DNA from: Arthrobacter sp. B2a2-09
GTDB taxonomy: Bacteria > Actinomycetota > Actinomycetes > Actinomycetales > Micrococcaceae
Length of the DNA stretch: 64,000 bases
Assembly (NCBI RefSeq): GCF_027587375.1
Contig: NZ_JAMXIC010000014.1
Span: 1-64,000, forward strand
Reading direction: 5' to 3'
A program made the translations under genes and the position numbers. A model generated the notes under the pieces. The model was not told the origin of the DNA. It worked only from the letters and a program-made list of their open reading frames with translations, and did not search any database. This document shows positions 24,400 to 33,317 of the stretch, in pieces (positions within the stretch are counted from its first letter, which is position 1; the number at the start of each line of letters is the position of its first letter).

Positions 24400-27300
24400 A
24401 TGTCCGTTTCAGTCACGCCGACAATATCCCGCCGCACAGCCGTCCTCGGCATCCTGGGCGCGGTGCCCTTGGCCCTGCTACCGGCGGTCTTCGGCGCAGA
24501 ATCGGCCAAAGCTGACACCCTCACCGGCGTCTTCCACGGGCCAACCGGCTACGACCAGCTATACAGCACCACGCCAACCGAACGCGGTCCGCGCGACCCG
24601 ATGTCCACCCAGACGGTCCAGCTGCACTCGACCACATGGCCGATCTCTCCCGGACAGACATGCTGGGTCTCCTGGACGAAGAACGGGGTCGCCCAGACTG
24701 ACGTTGGGTGCTCCTTCGACTCCAACAATGGCAACAACAGTTATTGGAAGGTCAACCTCGGCTCCTTCGCGAAAGGCGACCAAATCACCTACACCGTCCA
24801 CGCGAACGTCGACGGCGCAGGCGCGATCACCAGCGGTCCGTTCAGCTTCGCCGTCACCGACTGGTCAGGCACCGGCAACGTCAGCGGTTACACCGACAAC
24901 GGCACCTCGGTCGATGTCACAGTCAGCGACACCTCCGGCAGCTTCTCCCCCAAGATCCGCTACACCTTCCCCGCACCAGACCGCTTCCATGTCCAGATCG
25001 CACCCCACGGCACCGGACTGAATATCACAGGCGCCACGGGTTACTCAGTCACCGACACCGGCACCACGCTGCAGCTGGTCACCAGCGCGCTGCAGGTGAA
25101 GATCCAGAAGAGCCCCTACCGCGTTTCCGTCTACAAGGCCGACGGCACCACGCTGATTGCCCAGCAGTATGACCCGGCCATATTCCGGAACACCGGATGG
25201 GCCAGCGACGGCGCCACCACAGTTACCAAGATCGAGGACCATTGGCTGACCCCGGCGGGAGAACGGTTCGAGGGCTTCGGCGAACGGTACGACTACCTGG
25301 ACCAGCGCGGCCACGACGTCGACAACTACGTCTATAACCAGTACCAGGACCAAGGCCCCACTCACCGCACCTACATGTCGGTGCCGTTCTTCACCAACTC
25401 GGCAGGCTACGGGGTGTACGTCCCGAGCACGCGCTACTCGCTGTTCAACGTGTGCACCTATCTCTCTGACATGGTCGGCTTCACCGTCGACACCGGTGGC
25501 GCGCTCGATTCCACAGTCGACTATCACTTTCTCACGGGTACCCAGGGAAACATCCTGGATGCTTACACCTCTCTCACCGGACGCCCGTGGCTGCCCCCGA
25601 AATGGGCCTTCGGCCTGTGGATGTCCGCCAACGAGTGGAACACCCAGACCGAGGTGACGAACGAGCTCGCCAACGTCACCAGCAACAACATCCCGCACAG
25701 CGTCCTGGTCCTGGAACAGTGGAGCGACGAGGCCACCTTCTACGTCTGGCACGGTGCGACTTACACCGCGAAGCCTGGCAGCGGTGCCCTGGCCTACACC
25801 GACCTCACCTTCCCGTCGGGCGGCGAATGGAGCGACCCCAAGGCCATGGTCGCCGCCGCCCACGCCCAGAACATCAAAGTCGTCCTGTGGCAGGTCCCGG
25901 TCCTGAAGCAGGACTTCAGCACCAACCCCGCCACCGCGCCCCAGCAGCACCTCAACGACCAGAGTTACGCAGCCGCCCAGGGCTACCTGATCGGAGACGG
26001 GGCCGGCGGGCAATACCGGATCCCCACCGGGGAATGGTTCGGGGACAGCACCATGCCGGACTTCACCAACGCCGCGGCGACGTCCTGGTGGATGAGCAAG
26101 CGCGCCTACCTCTTCGATGATGTCGGCATCGACGGGATGAAGACCGACGGCGGCGAGATGGTCTTCGGCCGCAACGCCTCCTTCTCCGACGGCCGCAAGG
26201 GCGACGAGATGCACAACGGGTACACCAACGCCTACACCGGCGCCTACGGCACCTACGTTCAGACCAAGAAGAACGGCAACGGGGTCCTGTTCAGCCGCGG
26301 CGGGACCGCCGGCGGACAGGCCCACTCCATCTACTGGGCCGGCGATCAAGCCTCGACGTTCTCGGCCTTCCAGCAGGCCCTGCGTGCGGGCCTGAGCGGC
26401 GGGGAGTCGGGCATTCCTTTCTGGGCGTGGGACATGGCCGGATTCACCGGGACCTTCCCCAGCAGCGAGCTCTACCTCCGGGCCGCCGCCCAGCAAACCT
26501 ACTCCCCGATGATGCAATACCACTCCGAGAAATCCGATCCCAGCCCCTCAGAGACCCGGACCCCCTGGAACGTCCAGTCCCGCACGGGCGATACAACGGT
26601 GGTCCCCACGTTCCGCAAGTTCGCCAACACGCGGATGAACCTGATCCCCTACATCTACACCGAGGCCAAGAACGCCTCCCTGACCGGGTTGCCCCTGCTG
26701 CAGACCATGCGGCTGGCCTTCCCCGGCGACGCCTCGGCAGCGCCCCTGGACATGCAATACATGTTCGGCCGCCAGCTGCTCGTGGCCCCCATCACCACCC
26801 AAGGGGCTACCTCGGTCACGCTCTACCTCCCCGGTGGGGAATGGCACGACGTCACCAACGGCGGCAAGGCCTCCGGTCCCGGCAACAAGACCTACATCGC
26901 CGACACCTCCACCATCCCGGTCTACGCCCGCGACGGCGCCATCATCCCGCTGAACCTCAACGCCAACTACGAATACGGAGGAAGCATCGGCAACGACGTC
27001 TACAACTACGCGAACCTTGTCTTCCGGATCTACCCCGCAGGATCCACCTCGGCCGACTACTTCGACGACGCCGCCGGCACCGTCAAGCAGGTCACCAGCA
27101 CCGAGGACTGGGGCAGCCACCAAGTCACCGCCACCGTGCCCGCGCTGGGCACCGCCGTCACGCTCCAGGTCAACACCACCGTCCCCAGCGGCATCACAGT
27201 CGACGGAATCGCCCTGACCGCCTACAGCACGCTCAGCGGCCTCACTGCCGCCTCTACCGGCTGGTACTGGGATCCCGTCCAGCAGTTCACCCTCATCAAA

Positions 27301-27735
27301 ATCGCCTCCGGAACAACCACCCGCACCGTGATCCTCTCCGGGGTCAACAAGAGCGCATACGAAGCGGAATTCGCCACAGCAACAGGAACCACCACCAACA
27401 CCAACCACGCCGGATACACCGGCACCGGCTTCGTCGACGGTTTCACGGCCGCCGGTTCCTCCCTCACATTCGACATCAGCGCAAACGCCAGCGGAACCCA
27501 CCAACTCACTTTCCGCTATGCCAACGCCACCGGCGGGTCAGCCACACGAACCATCTACGTCGACGGAACCTCCATTGGAACCCTCACACTGCCCAGCCTG
27601 GCCAACTGGGACACATGGGGCAACGCAACCATCAGCACCACCCTCACTTCAGGACGGCACTCGGTGAAGATCTCATACGACACGGCCAACACAGCCGCCA
27701 TCAACCTCGACAACCTCACGGTAGGCAGGCCATGA
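24400..27735 (+). CDS. Secreted GH31 alpha-glucosyl/isomaltosyl-transferase-like enzyme with C-terminal carbohydrate-binding module
   Basis: 1111 residues. A twin-arginine-like signal (SRRTAVLGILG...AESAKA) covers residues 1-38. Next come an N-terminal beta domain (about 40-165) shared with the cytoplasmic GH31, a mutarotase-like part, and the barrel. GMKTDGGEMVFG carries nucleophile Asp583 and YWAGDQAS the acid/base Asp649. A distal beta region follows, and from about residue 985 (YEAEFATATGTT...GYTGTGFVDGF) a CBM35/CBM6-like module of about 125 residues ends the protein. This layout resembles alpha-isomaltosyltransferases (cycloalternan-forming enzymes) of Arthrobacter, Bacillus and Listeria. 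The specific reaction is inferred from this and from the neighbour. It overlaps the next gene by ATGA. Confidence 0.8.
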   Translation: MSVSVTPTISRRTAVLGILGAVPLALLPAVFGAESAKADTLTGVFHGPTGYDQLYSTTPTERGPRDPMSTQTVQLHSTTWPISPGQTCWVSWTKNGVAQTDVGCSFDSNNGNNSYWKVNLGSFAKGDQITYTVHANVDGAGAITSGPFSFAVTDWSGTGNVSGYTDNGTSVDVTVSDTSGSFSPKIRYTFPAPDRFHVQIAPHGTGLNITGATGYSVTDTGTTLQLVTSALQVKIQKSPYRVSVYKADGTTLIAQQYDPAIFRNTGWASDGATTVTKIEDHWLTPAGERFEGFGERYDYLDQRGHDVDNYVYNQYQDQGPTHRTYMSVPFFTNSAGYGVYVPSTRYSLFNVCTYLSDMVGFTVDTGGALDSTVDYHFLTGTQGNILDAYTSLTGRPWLPPKWAFGLWMSANEWNTQTEVTNELANVTSNNIPHSVLVLEQWSDEATFYVWHGATYTAKPGSGALAYTDLTFPSGGEWSDPKAMVAAAHAQNIKVVLWQVPVLKQDFSTNPATAPQQHLNDQSYAAAQGYLIGDGAGGQYRIPTGEWFGDSTMPDFTNAAATSWWMSKRAYLFDDVGIDGMKTDGGEMVFGRNASFSDGRKGDEMHNGYTNAYTGAYGTYVQTKKNGNGVLFSRGGTAGGQAHSIYWAGDQASTFSAFQQALRAGLSGGESGIPFWAWDMAGFTGTFPSSELYLRAAAQQTYSPMMQYHSEKSDPSPSETRTPWNVQSRTGDTTVVPTFRKFANTRMNLIPYIYTEAKNASLTGLPLLQTMRLAFPGDASAAPLDMQYMFGRQLLVAPITTQGATSVTLYLPGGEWHDVTNGGKASGPGNKTYIADTSTIPVYARDGAIIPLNLNANYEYGGSIGNDVYNYANLVFRIYPAGSTSADYFDDAAGTVKQVTSTEDWGSHQVTATVPALGTAVTLQVNTTVPSGITVDGIALTAYSTLSGLTAASTGWYWDPVQQFTLIKIASGTTTRTVILSGVNKSAYEAEFATATGTTTNTNHAGYTGTGFVDGFTAAGSSLTFDISANASGTHQLTFRYANATGGSATRTIYVDGTSIGTLTLPSLANWDTWGNATISTTLTSGRHSVKISYDTANTAAINLDNLTVGRP

Positions 27736-30641
27736 CCGGCCCACGCCGAGACCGGCGCCGAAACAGCCTGAGCGGGATCCTCGTCGGAGTGCTCATGCTG
27801 CTCGCCTCCAGCGCCGGGGCCACCTTTGTGACCGCCGTCCCGGCGCACGCGGCAGGGATCCAGCGCGTCCAGTTCACCGGAGCCGGCGACTACCTGGTCG
27901 CGGAATTCCTCAACGACGATCTGGTCCACTTCGAGATGGGCACCGGATCAGGGCCCGGCGCCGGAGTCGCCATCCCCACCACAGACCAAGTCGCCTCGAC
28001 CAGCTACGCGGGCCCCACCGCCTTCACCCAGACCGCCTCGACCGCCAGCACCGCGCACATCCAGGTCAGCGTCAACACCACGACCATGTGCGCCGACGTC
28101 ACGGACACGACCCGGACGCCAGCCCTGCTGCTGCACACAGTCTGCCCACGGAACCTGACATCTGCGTGGAAGGGGCTGTCCTTCACCAAGTCCGCCATGC
28201 AGAACGCCTACGGCCTCGGCGAGGAATTCTTCACCGGCGGCAACGCCGACGGCGACAGGGTCGGAGTCGACCGCACCTCCCCCGGCGCCTACGGCAACAC
28301 CATGAACTACGACGTCGACAACGGCCCCGTCGGCAACACCCAGATCCCCGTCCTCTTCGCAGTCGGCGCCAACAACGCCAACTACGGACTCTTCGTCGAC
28401 CAGGTCTACAAGCAGGACTGGAACCTCACAGCAGACCCCTGGACCATGGACACCTACGGCGACCAGCTGCGCTGGTACGTCATGGCCGGTCCCAGCCTGC
28501 CCGAGCTGCGGAAGAGCTACATGAACCTCACCGGCCACCCGCCGGTGCCTCCGCAGAAGGCATTCGGGCTCTGGAACTCCGAATACGGCTACAAGAACTG
28601 GACCGAGATCGACAACACCCTGGCCGGCCTGCGCGCCGACAAGTTCCCCGTCGACGGATTCATGCTCGACCTGCAATGGTTCGGCGGCGTCACCGCAGGC
28701 TCCGACAACACCAAGATGGGCACCCTCCAGTTCGACCCGACCAACTTCCCCAACGCCCCGGCCAAGATCGCCGATTACCGCGACAACCAGGGCATCGGCC
28801 TGATGACCATCGAAGAGTCCTACATCGGCAAGGGACTCCCCGAGTACACCAACCTGGCCAATCAAGGCTTCCTCGCCCGTGCCGGCTGCCCCACTTGCGA
28901 CCCCGTCTACCTCACCGCCAACGACTGGTGGGGCCGCGGGAGCATGATCGACAGAACCCAGCCGGCCGCCGGAGCATACTGGGCCGCCACCAAAGAACAG
29001 CCTCTGGTCAACATGGGCATCCTCGGCCACTGGCTCGATCTCGGAGAGCCCGAGATGTACGACTCCAACGACTGGACCGCCGGCCTGCTGCCCGGCAAAC
29101 ACGCCCAGGCCGATTATCACAACCTGTATGCCCTGGAATGGGCCAATAGCGTCGCCCAAGGGTACACCGCCGCTTCTTCAACGCAGCGGCCCTTCCTGCT
29201 CTCCCGTTCCGGAGCCGCCGGTATCCAGCGCGACGGCGCAGCCATGTGGTCCGGTGACATCGCCACCCGCATGACCGCTCTCGCAGATCAAACCAACGTC
29301 CAGATGGAGATGTCGATGTCCGGCATCGACTACTTCGGCTCCGATATCGGCGGCTTCCACCGCGACGAGGCCATCGCCGGGTCCGACATCAACGAGATCT
29401 ACACCCAGTGGTTCGCGAATTCTGCATGGTTCGATGTCCCGATCCGCCCCCACACCGACAACACCTGCAACTGCCAGCAGACAGCCCCCGATAAGATCGG
29501 CGACGTCCCCAGCAACCTGGCCAACCTCCGCCAGCGCTACGAGCTCACCCCCTACTACTACTCCGTGGCGCACAACGCCTACAGCACCGGAGACCCCCTC
29601 GCCCCACCGCTGGTGTACTACTACCAGAACGACCCCAACGTCCGCACCATGGGCAGCGAGAAGATGATCGGCCCGAACATGCTAGTCGGCGTCGTCGCTG
29701 CATCGGGCGAACGGCAGAGGAACATGTACCTGCCCGCCGGAACCTGGTACGACTACCACACCAACAAGAAGTACGTCAGCACTGGCCAGTGGGTGAACAA
29801 CATGCCCGAGTGGACCAACGGAGTCTTCCAGCTCCCCGCATTCGCCAAGGCCGGAGCTATCCTGCCCAAGATGTACGTCGACGACAAAACGATGAACGTC
29901 ACCGGCGCCCGCACTGACGCCACCACCCGCAACGAGCTCGTCGCCCAGGTTTACCCCGATACCAACGCCTCCAACTTCACCCTCACCGAAGACGACGGTA
30001 AGTCGGTCAACTACCAGAGCGGGGCGCAACGCCTCACCGGTATCACCCAGCAACTGTCAGGGTCCACCGAAACCGTGAACATAGCCGCATCATCCGGCAC
30101 CTACACCGGAGCGCCGGACAGCCGCCAGAACGTCGTCCAGCTCGTCACCGACGAAACCCAGGCCTCCGCCGTAACGCTAAACGGAATGCCGCTGACCCAG
30201 TACGCAAACAAGGCAGCCTTTGATGCCGCCGCCAGCGGCTGGTACAACGCCGGAGGGAACCTCGTCGTCGCTAAATCCGATAGCACCGCGGTCGGGACCG
30301 CGAAGTCTTTCCAGTTCACACTCGGCCAGACCCCGGTATCAGCCAGCTTCACCTGCTCAAACGGCACCACCAGCAGCGGGCAGTCGGTCTACGTCGTAGG
30401 CAACGTCCCCGAGTTGGGGAACTGGTCACCGGCCAGCGCCGTCAAGCTCGACCCTGCCTCCTACCCCACCTGGACCGGAACGATCAGCGATCTCCCGCCG
30501 AACACCGCCATCGAATGGAAATGCATCAAGCGCCAGGAAGCCAACTACCCCGCCTCCGCAGACGCCTGGCAGTCAGGCTCCAACTCGACCTTCACGACTC
30601 CATCCTCAGGGCCTGCCGGCGCGACGTCGGGAGGATTCTGA
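27732..30641 (+). CDS. Secreted GH31 enzyme with C-terminal CBM20, 6-alpha-glucosyltransferase-like
   Basis: 969 residues from the ATG at 27732, which overlaps the preceding stop. The frame stays open far upstream, but the signal peptide (GPRRDRRR, hydrophobic run, VPAHA) fixes the start. The GH31 barrel has GFMLDLQWFGG, GHWLDLGEPEMY with nucleophile Asp436 and AMWSGDI with acid/base Asp509. The nucleophile motif differs from the KTDGGE type of the other two GH31 enzymes. Residues from about 868 form a CBM20 starch-binding domain (GQSVYVVGNVPELGNW and EWKCIKR). Starch binding suits the first step of cycloalternan synthesis, moving a glucosyl unit to make an alpha-1,6-capped maltodextrin. An ordinary secreted alpha-glucosidase is the main alternative. 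Confidence 0.8.
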   Translation: MTGPRRDRRRNSLSGILVGVLMLLASSAGATFVTAVPAHAAGIQRVQFTGAGDYLVAEFLNDDLVHFEMGTGSGPGAGVAIPTTDQVASTSYAGPTAFTQTASTASTAHIQVSVNTTTMCADVTDTTRTPALLLHTVCPRNLTSAWKGLSFTKSAMQNAYGLGEEFFTGGNADGDRVGVDRTSPGAYGNTMNYDVDNGPVGNTQIPVLFAVGANNANYGLFVDQVYKQDWNLTADPWTMDTYGDQLRWYVMAGPSLPELRKSYMNLTGHPPVPPQKAFGLWNSEYGYKNWTEIDNTLAGLRADKFPVDGFMLDLQWFGGVTAGSDNTKMGTLQFDPTNFPNAPAKIADYRDNQGIGLMTIEESYIGKGLPEYTNLANQGFLARAGCPTCDPVYLTANDWWGRGSMIDRTQPAAGAYWAATKEQPLVNMGILGHWLDLGEPEMYDSNDWTAGLLPGKHAQADYHNLYALEWANSVAQGYTAASSTQRPFLLSRSGAAGIQRDGAAMWSGDIATRMTALADQTNVQMEMSMSGIDYFGSDIGGFHRDEAIAGSDINEIYTQWFANSAWFDVPIRPHTDNTCNCQQTAPDKIGDVPSNLANLRQRYELTPYYYSVAHNAYSTGDPLAPPLVYYYQNDPNVRTMGSEKMIGPNMLVGVVAASGERQRNMYLPAGTWYDYHTNKKYVSTGQWVNNMPEWTNGVFQLPAFAKAGAILPKMYVDDKTMNVTGARTDATTRNELVAQVYPDTNASNFTLTEDDGKSVNYQSGAQRLTGITQQLSGSTETVNIAASSGTYTGAPDSRQNVVQLVTDETQASAVTLNGMPLTQYANKAAFDAAASGWYNAGGNLVVAKSDSTAVGTAKSFQFTLGQTPVSASFTCSNGTTSSGQSVYVVGNVPELGNWSPASAVKLDPASYPTWTGTISDLPPNTAIEWKCIKRQEANYPASADAWQSGSNSTFTTPSSGPAGATSGGF

Positions 30642-30744
30642 TGCCCGGGGACCGGAATGGTCCGTAAGACCCGCCGCGACCCGACGCGCATGCACGACCA
30701 CACGGCCGTGAGCGCGCACCAACAATAGAAGACGAACAAGGCCA

Positions 30745-30775
30745 GAGGGCCGCTCCTGTGATCGGAGCGGCCCTC
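30745..30775 (+). terminator. Hairpin terminator after the secreted GH31 pair
   Basis: Perfect 12-bp arms GAGGGCCGCTCC and GGAGCGGCCCTC with a 7-base loop, about 100 bases past the stop. The T run is poor (TTGCG), as often seen in GC-rich actinobacteria. Confidence 0.75.
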
Positions 30776-30820
30776 TTGCGGGACATCTCATAAACGGTGG
30801 ATCCGGCGGCCTGGGTGGAG

Positions 30821-30973
30821 TCGGCATGTCCTTCCTGACCTTGTTTGCCGCGCTAAAGACCCGGAATGACGCGACTCGCCGTGTCGCAAGCGCTTTCCCA
30901 AACCAAAGAAGGTCACGACGGCGCGCCGCCCTCCCGCGAGAACTGCGGCGGCGAGCGCGCGGATAATCTGCCG
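30821..30973 (+). repeat. Structured ~155-bp repeat, copy B
   Basis: The second copy of the element at 11361-11517, same orientation. Outer stem 30837-30848 with 30903-30914 keeps 10 of 12 pairs; the middle and inner helices are identical to copy A. The GC hairpin (30921-30930 with 30950-30960) keeps its form with a one-base bulge. It ends about 55 bases upstream of the DUF2087 gene start. Confidence 0.7.
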
Positions 30974-31027
30974 CTAGCCGTATCGGCCCGGCGCCTATTT
31001 GTGTCCATTTGTGCCTATGCTGGGCCC

Positions 31028-31573
31028 ATGGGGAGCGACTCATTGACGACGCCGGATGTGCGGCGCCTCCTCGCGGCACTAGCAAACGCCGAGGCCCGGA
31101 GGGTCTTCGCTGAGATCAGCGTTGGCGGAACCCCGGGCGGCTCGCTCTCGCCAGCGAGACTCGCACGGGCGCTCAAGCTCCTGGACCAAGCGGGGTTGGT
31201 CGAGACGGTCGAGACCGAAGGCGGCATCCGCTACCGCATTCCCGAGCATGTCTTCCGAGACGCGCTGGCGAGCCTCTCGCCGGCGCCCAGCAAGCCCGGC
31301 GTCGAACGCTTCTTGACGGCGGACGGCCGCATCGATCGCTATCCTGCCCGAGAGACGGAACGACGCAAGCTGCTCGCTTGGGTAGCCAAGCGTGTCCTGG
31401 ACACAAGCGAGCGCATGGCAGAGCGAGAGCTCAACGAGCGCCTCGCCCGGTTCACTGGAGACGTGCCAATGCTCCGGCGATATCTCGTGGACTCCGGCAT
31501 CGTGAGCCGCACGTCGGACGGCTCGTCCTACTGGCTGGCCCCCAAAGACGGCGAAGTCGACGGCAACGATTAG
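31028..31573 (+). CDS. DUF2087 protein with N-terminal winged-helix-like domain
   Basis: 181 residues from the ATG at 31028 (MGSDSLTTPDVRRLLAALANAEARR). The frame is open upstream, but that part is the repeat. Residues 5-70 look like an ArsR-type winged helix (ARRVFAEI...LSPARLARALKLLDQAGLVETV). Residues 95-170 are DUF2087: RFLTADGRIDRYPARETERRKLLAWVA, ERELNERLARF and MLRRYLVDSGIVSR. Proteins with this pair are annotated as putative transcriptional regulators; the target is unknown. It lies between a repeat copy and a possible terminator and is probably a single gene. Confidence 0.8.
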   Translation: MGSDSLTTPDVRRLLAALANAEARRVFAEISVGGTPGGSLSPARLARALKLLDQAGLVETVETEGGIRYRIPEHVFRDALASLSPAPSKPGVERFLTADGRIDRYPARETERRKLLAWVAKRVLDTSERMAERELNERLARFTGDVPMLRRYLVDSGIVSRTSDGSSYWLAPKDGEVDGND

Positions 31574-31586
31574 CAGGGCCCCCGAA

Positions 31587-31617
31587 ACCACCACGCAGGG
31601 GTCTACCCCTGGGTGGT
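31587..31617 (+). terminator. Possible terminator after the DUF2087 gene
   Basis: Inner AGGGGT-CT-ACCCCT stem with outer ACCACC/GGTGGT arms. No T run follows. It sits between the DUF2087 stop and the next gene at 31652. Confidence 0.45.
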
Positions 31618-31651
31618 GTCCATGAAACTGCCAAACGGCAACGATTGAGGT

Positions 31652-32179
31652 ATGTCAATTCAAAGCACTCTGGAAATCCTTTTAGCTGTTGGAGCCCTCG
31701 TGTGGATCTGCACTCGTCAGGTCACCTGGCAACCCGTAGAAAGCCAGAAGATGTGGCGTGGACCGCTGGTTTTCGTTGTGTTCGGCTTAGTCTCCCTGAA
31801 TTCAGCCCGGGTCTCCGTGACTCCGCTCGACGTCGTAATCATCGGCGTCGAAGCTGCAGTGGCTGCAGGCGCGGGATATCTGATGGGTGTACTCACGCGT
31901 TTTCGTCCGGTAACGGATGAGACCCGTCGCCGCATGATGGCCCGGAGACGGCAACCCAGAGGACCTGTGACAACAGAGTCCCGTACCGGTTGGACTGGCT
32001 TGCTGCTCTGGTTCGCCGTCATTGCTGTGCGCGTCGGTCTCGGATTCCTCAGTCACGACCTCGGACTGGAGCTGGCCTCTGCCTTCGGCACCATCTTCCT
32101 CGCCATCGGGTTGAACCGTGCGGCCAGGGCCCTCGTGATCACAAGCCGCCTAAATCGACAACCCGTGCGCGTCCGATGA
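31652..32179 (+). CDS. Small multi-spanning membrane protein upstream of a two-component system
   Basis: 175 residues with about five hydrophobic segments: near 5-20, 38-55, 62-82, 112-130 and 137-160. A basic loop RFRPVTDETRRRMMARRRQPRGP lies in the middle. The pattern resembles DUF1453/CcdC-like membrane proteins found next to sensor kinases in Streptomyces and Arthrobacter; I am not certain of the family. It lies 10 bases before the histidine kinase gene, so it is probably co-transcribed and may take part in sensing or be an output of the system. Confidence 0.65.
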   Translation: MSIQSTLEILLAVGALVWICTRQVTWQPVESQKMWRGPLVFVVFGLVSLNSARVSVTPLDVVIIGVEAAVAAGAGYLMGVLTRFRPVTDETRRRMMARRRQPRGPVTTESRTGWTGLLLWFAVIAVRVGLGFLSHDLGLELASAFGTIFLAIGLNRAARALVITSRLNRQPVRVR

Positions 32180-32189
32180 GAATGTCTCC

Positions 32190-33317
32190 ATGACTTCACA
32201 CGCTGCGGCTGGGCCACGGCGGCACCCACCCATCTCAACAGTCACCACTGTAACCATCGTCGCCGTGGTGGGTGTTGGCCTTGTGAGGCAGTTGCCGGAC
32301 GCCGCCCAACCATGGCTCGTCTGGGCAGCCCTCGCATCGCTGGTTGCGTGGATCGTGCGTTCAACTGCAGCGAGGGACGGGTCACGCTTCGAGGATGTCC
32401 TGCTTGCTGTCATGATTCTCGGCGGTTCCATCGCGGCCAGTCCAACCGGAGTTCTTGGATACGCCCCCGCAATCGCCGCGCTCTACATAGTGGTGGCTTC
32501 GAACAATCGGCCACCAAGCCATGCGGCCGCATCCATGCTCCTTTCGCTCCTCGCAGTAGCTGCCGGAGCAATCATCCAGCCGTCGCAGACTTGGGAGAGC
32601 GCCGTCGCCGCATTCGGGACATTCGCGTTCGTGGCCGTGTCGGCCTGGGGCCTTCGTCAGCGCCGGACATCAGACGCCGCCGAACGTGCCGCACTCGAGG
32701 ACCGCCTGGCGGCCGCCCAGGAACGGAGCCGGTCCGCGGCTCTTCAGGAACGAAGCAGAATAGCCCGGGATCTGCATGACGTTCTCGCGCACAGTCTGGG
32801 CGGACTCGTCATCCAACTCGATGCCCTGGAAGCCGAACTTGAGGTGAATCGACCCGAGGCCGCGCTTGATCGAGCACGGCGGGCGCGCGCCCTTGCGGCC
32901 TCCGGCCTGAGCGAAGCGAGAAGGGCGGTCGCCGCTCTCCGGGATCCAGGGACCGACGCTGGCGCCGTCGTGCGTGAACTTGTCGAAGCCCACCGCGAAC
33001 TCGGGGGTCATGCCGACCTGGACATCACTGGACCCGCATCTGAACAACCTGAGGTTATAGACGTGATTCGCAGGGCAACCCAGGAATTGCTGAGCAACGC
33101 ACGCAGGCACGCCCCCGGCGCAACCGTTGTGGTGAGCCTCTCGAACGGCCAGGAAACTTTGTTGCGGGTCGCAGCCCCCCGCGTCACAGCTCCACCCCGA
33201 TCCGTGGGAGGCGGCCACGGTTTGCTGGGAATCCGCGAACGGGTGGAGGCACTGGGAGGTCGAGTGCATATCGATAGCGGTGACCCCTTCACGGTCACCC
33301 TCGGGGTGCCCAAGTGA
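32190..33317 (+). CDS. Sensor histidine kinase (NarL/DesK type)
   Basis: 375 residues. About four to five N-terminal membrane helices reach to about residue 150. A coiled linker is followed by the HisKA_3 phosphoacceptor region ERSRIARDLHDVLAHSLGGLV (His in DLHDVLAH) and a C-terminal HATPase with the N box QELLSNARRHAP and the G box GGGHGLLGIRERVEALGG. The usual D.G box after the N box is replaced by VAAPRVTAPPRSV, seen in some actinobacterial members. It phosphorylates the response regulator encoded next, with a 4-base ATGA-type overlap. The signal is unknown; the short extracytoplasmic loops suggest membrane or envelope sensing. Confidence 0.9.
   Translation: MTSHAAAGPRRHPPISTVTTVTIVAVVGVGLVRQLPDAAQPWLVWAALASLVAWIVRSTAARDGSRFEDVLLAVMILGGSIAASPTGVLGYAPAIAALYIVVASNNRPPSHAAASMLLSLLAVAAGAIIQPSQTWESAVAAFGTFAFVAVSAWGLRQRRTSDAAERAALEDRLAAAQERSRSAALQERSRIARDLHDVLAHSLGGLVIQLDALEAELEVNRPEAALDRARRARALAASGLSEARRAVAALRDPGTDAGAVVRELVEAHRELGGHADLDITGPASEQPEVIDVIRRATQELLSNARRHAPGATVVVSLSNGQETLLRVAAPRVTAPPRSVGGGHGLLGIRERVEALGGRVHIDSGDPFTVTLGVPK

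Noticed and set aside
25045..26523. 492-residue open frame on the minus strand
   Set aside because: It lies wholly inside the secreted GH31 gene and its Gly/Val/Arg-rich composition is that of a reverse-frame shadow in GC-rich DNA.
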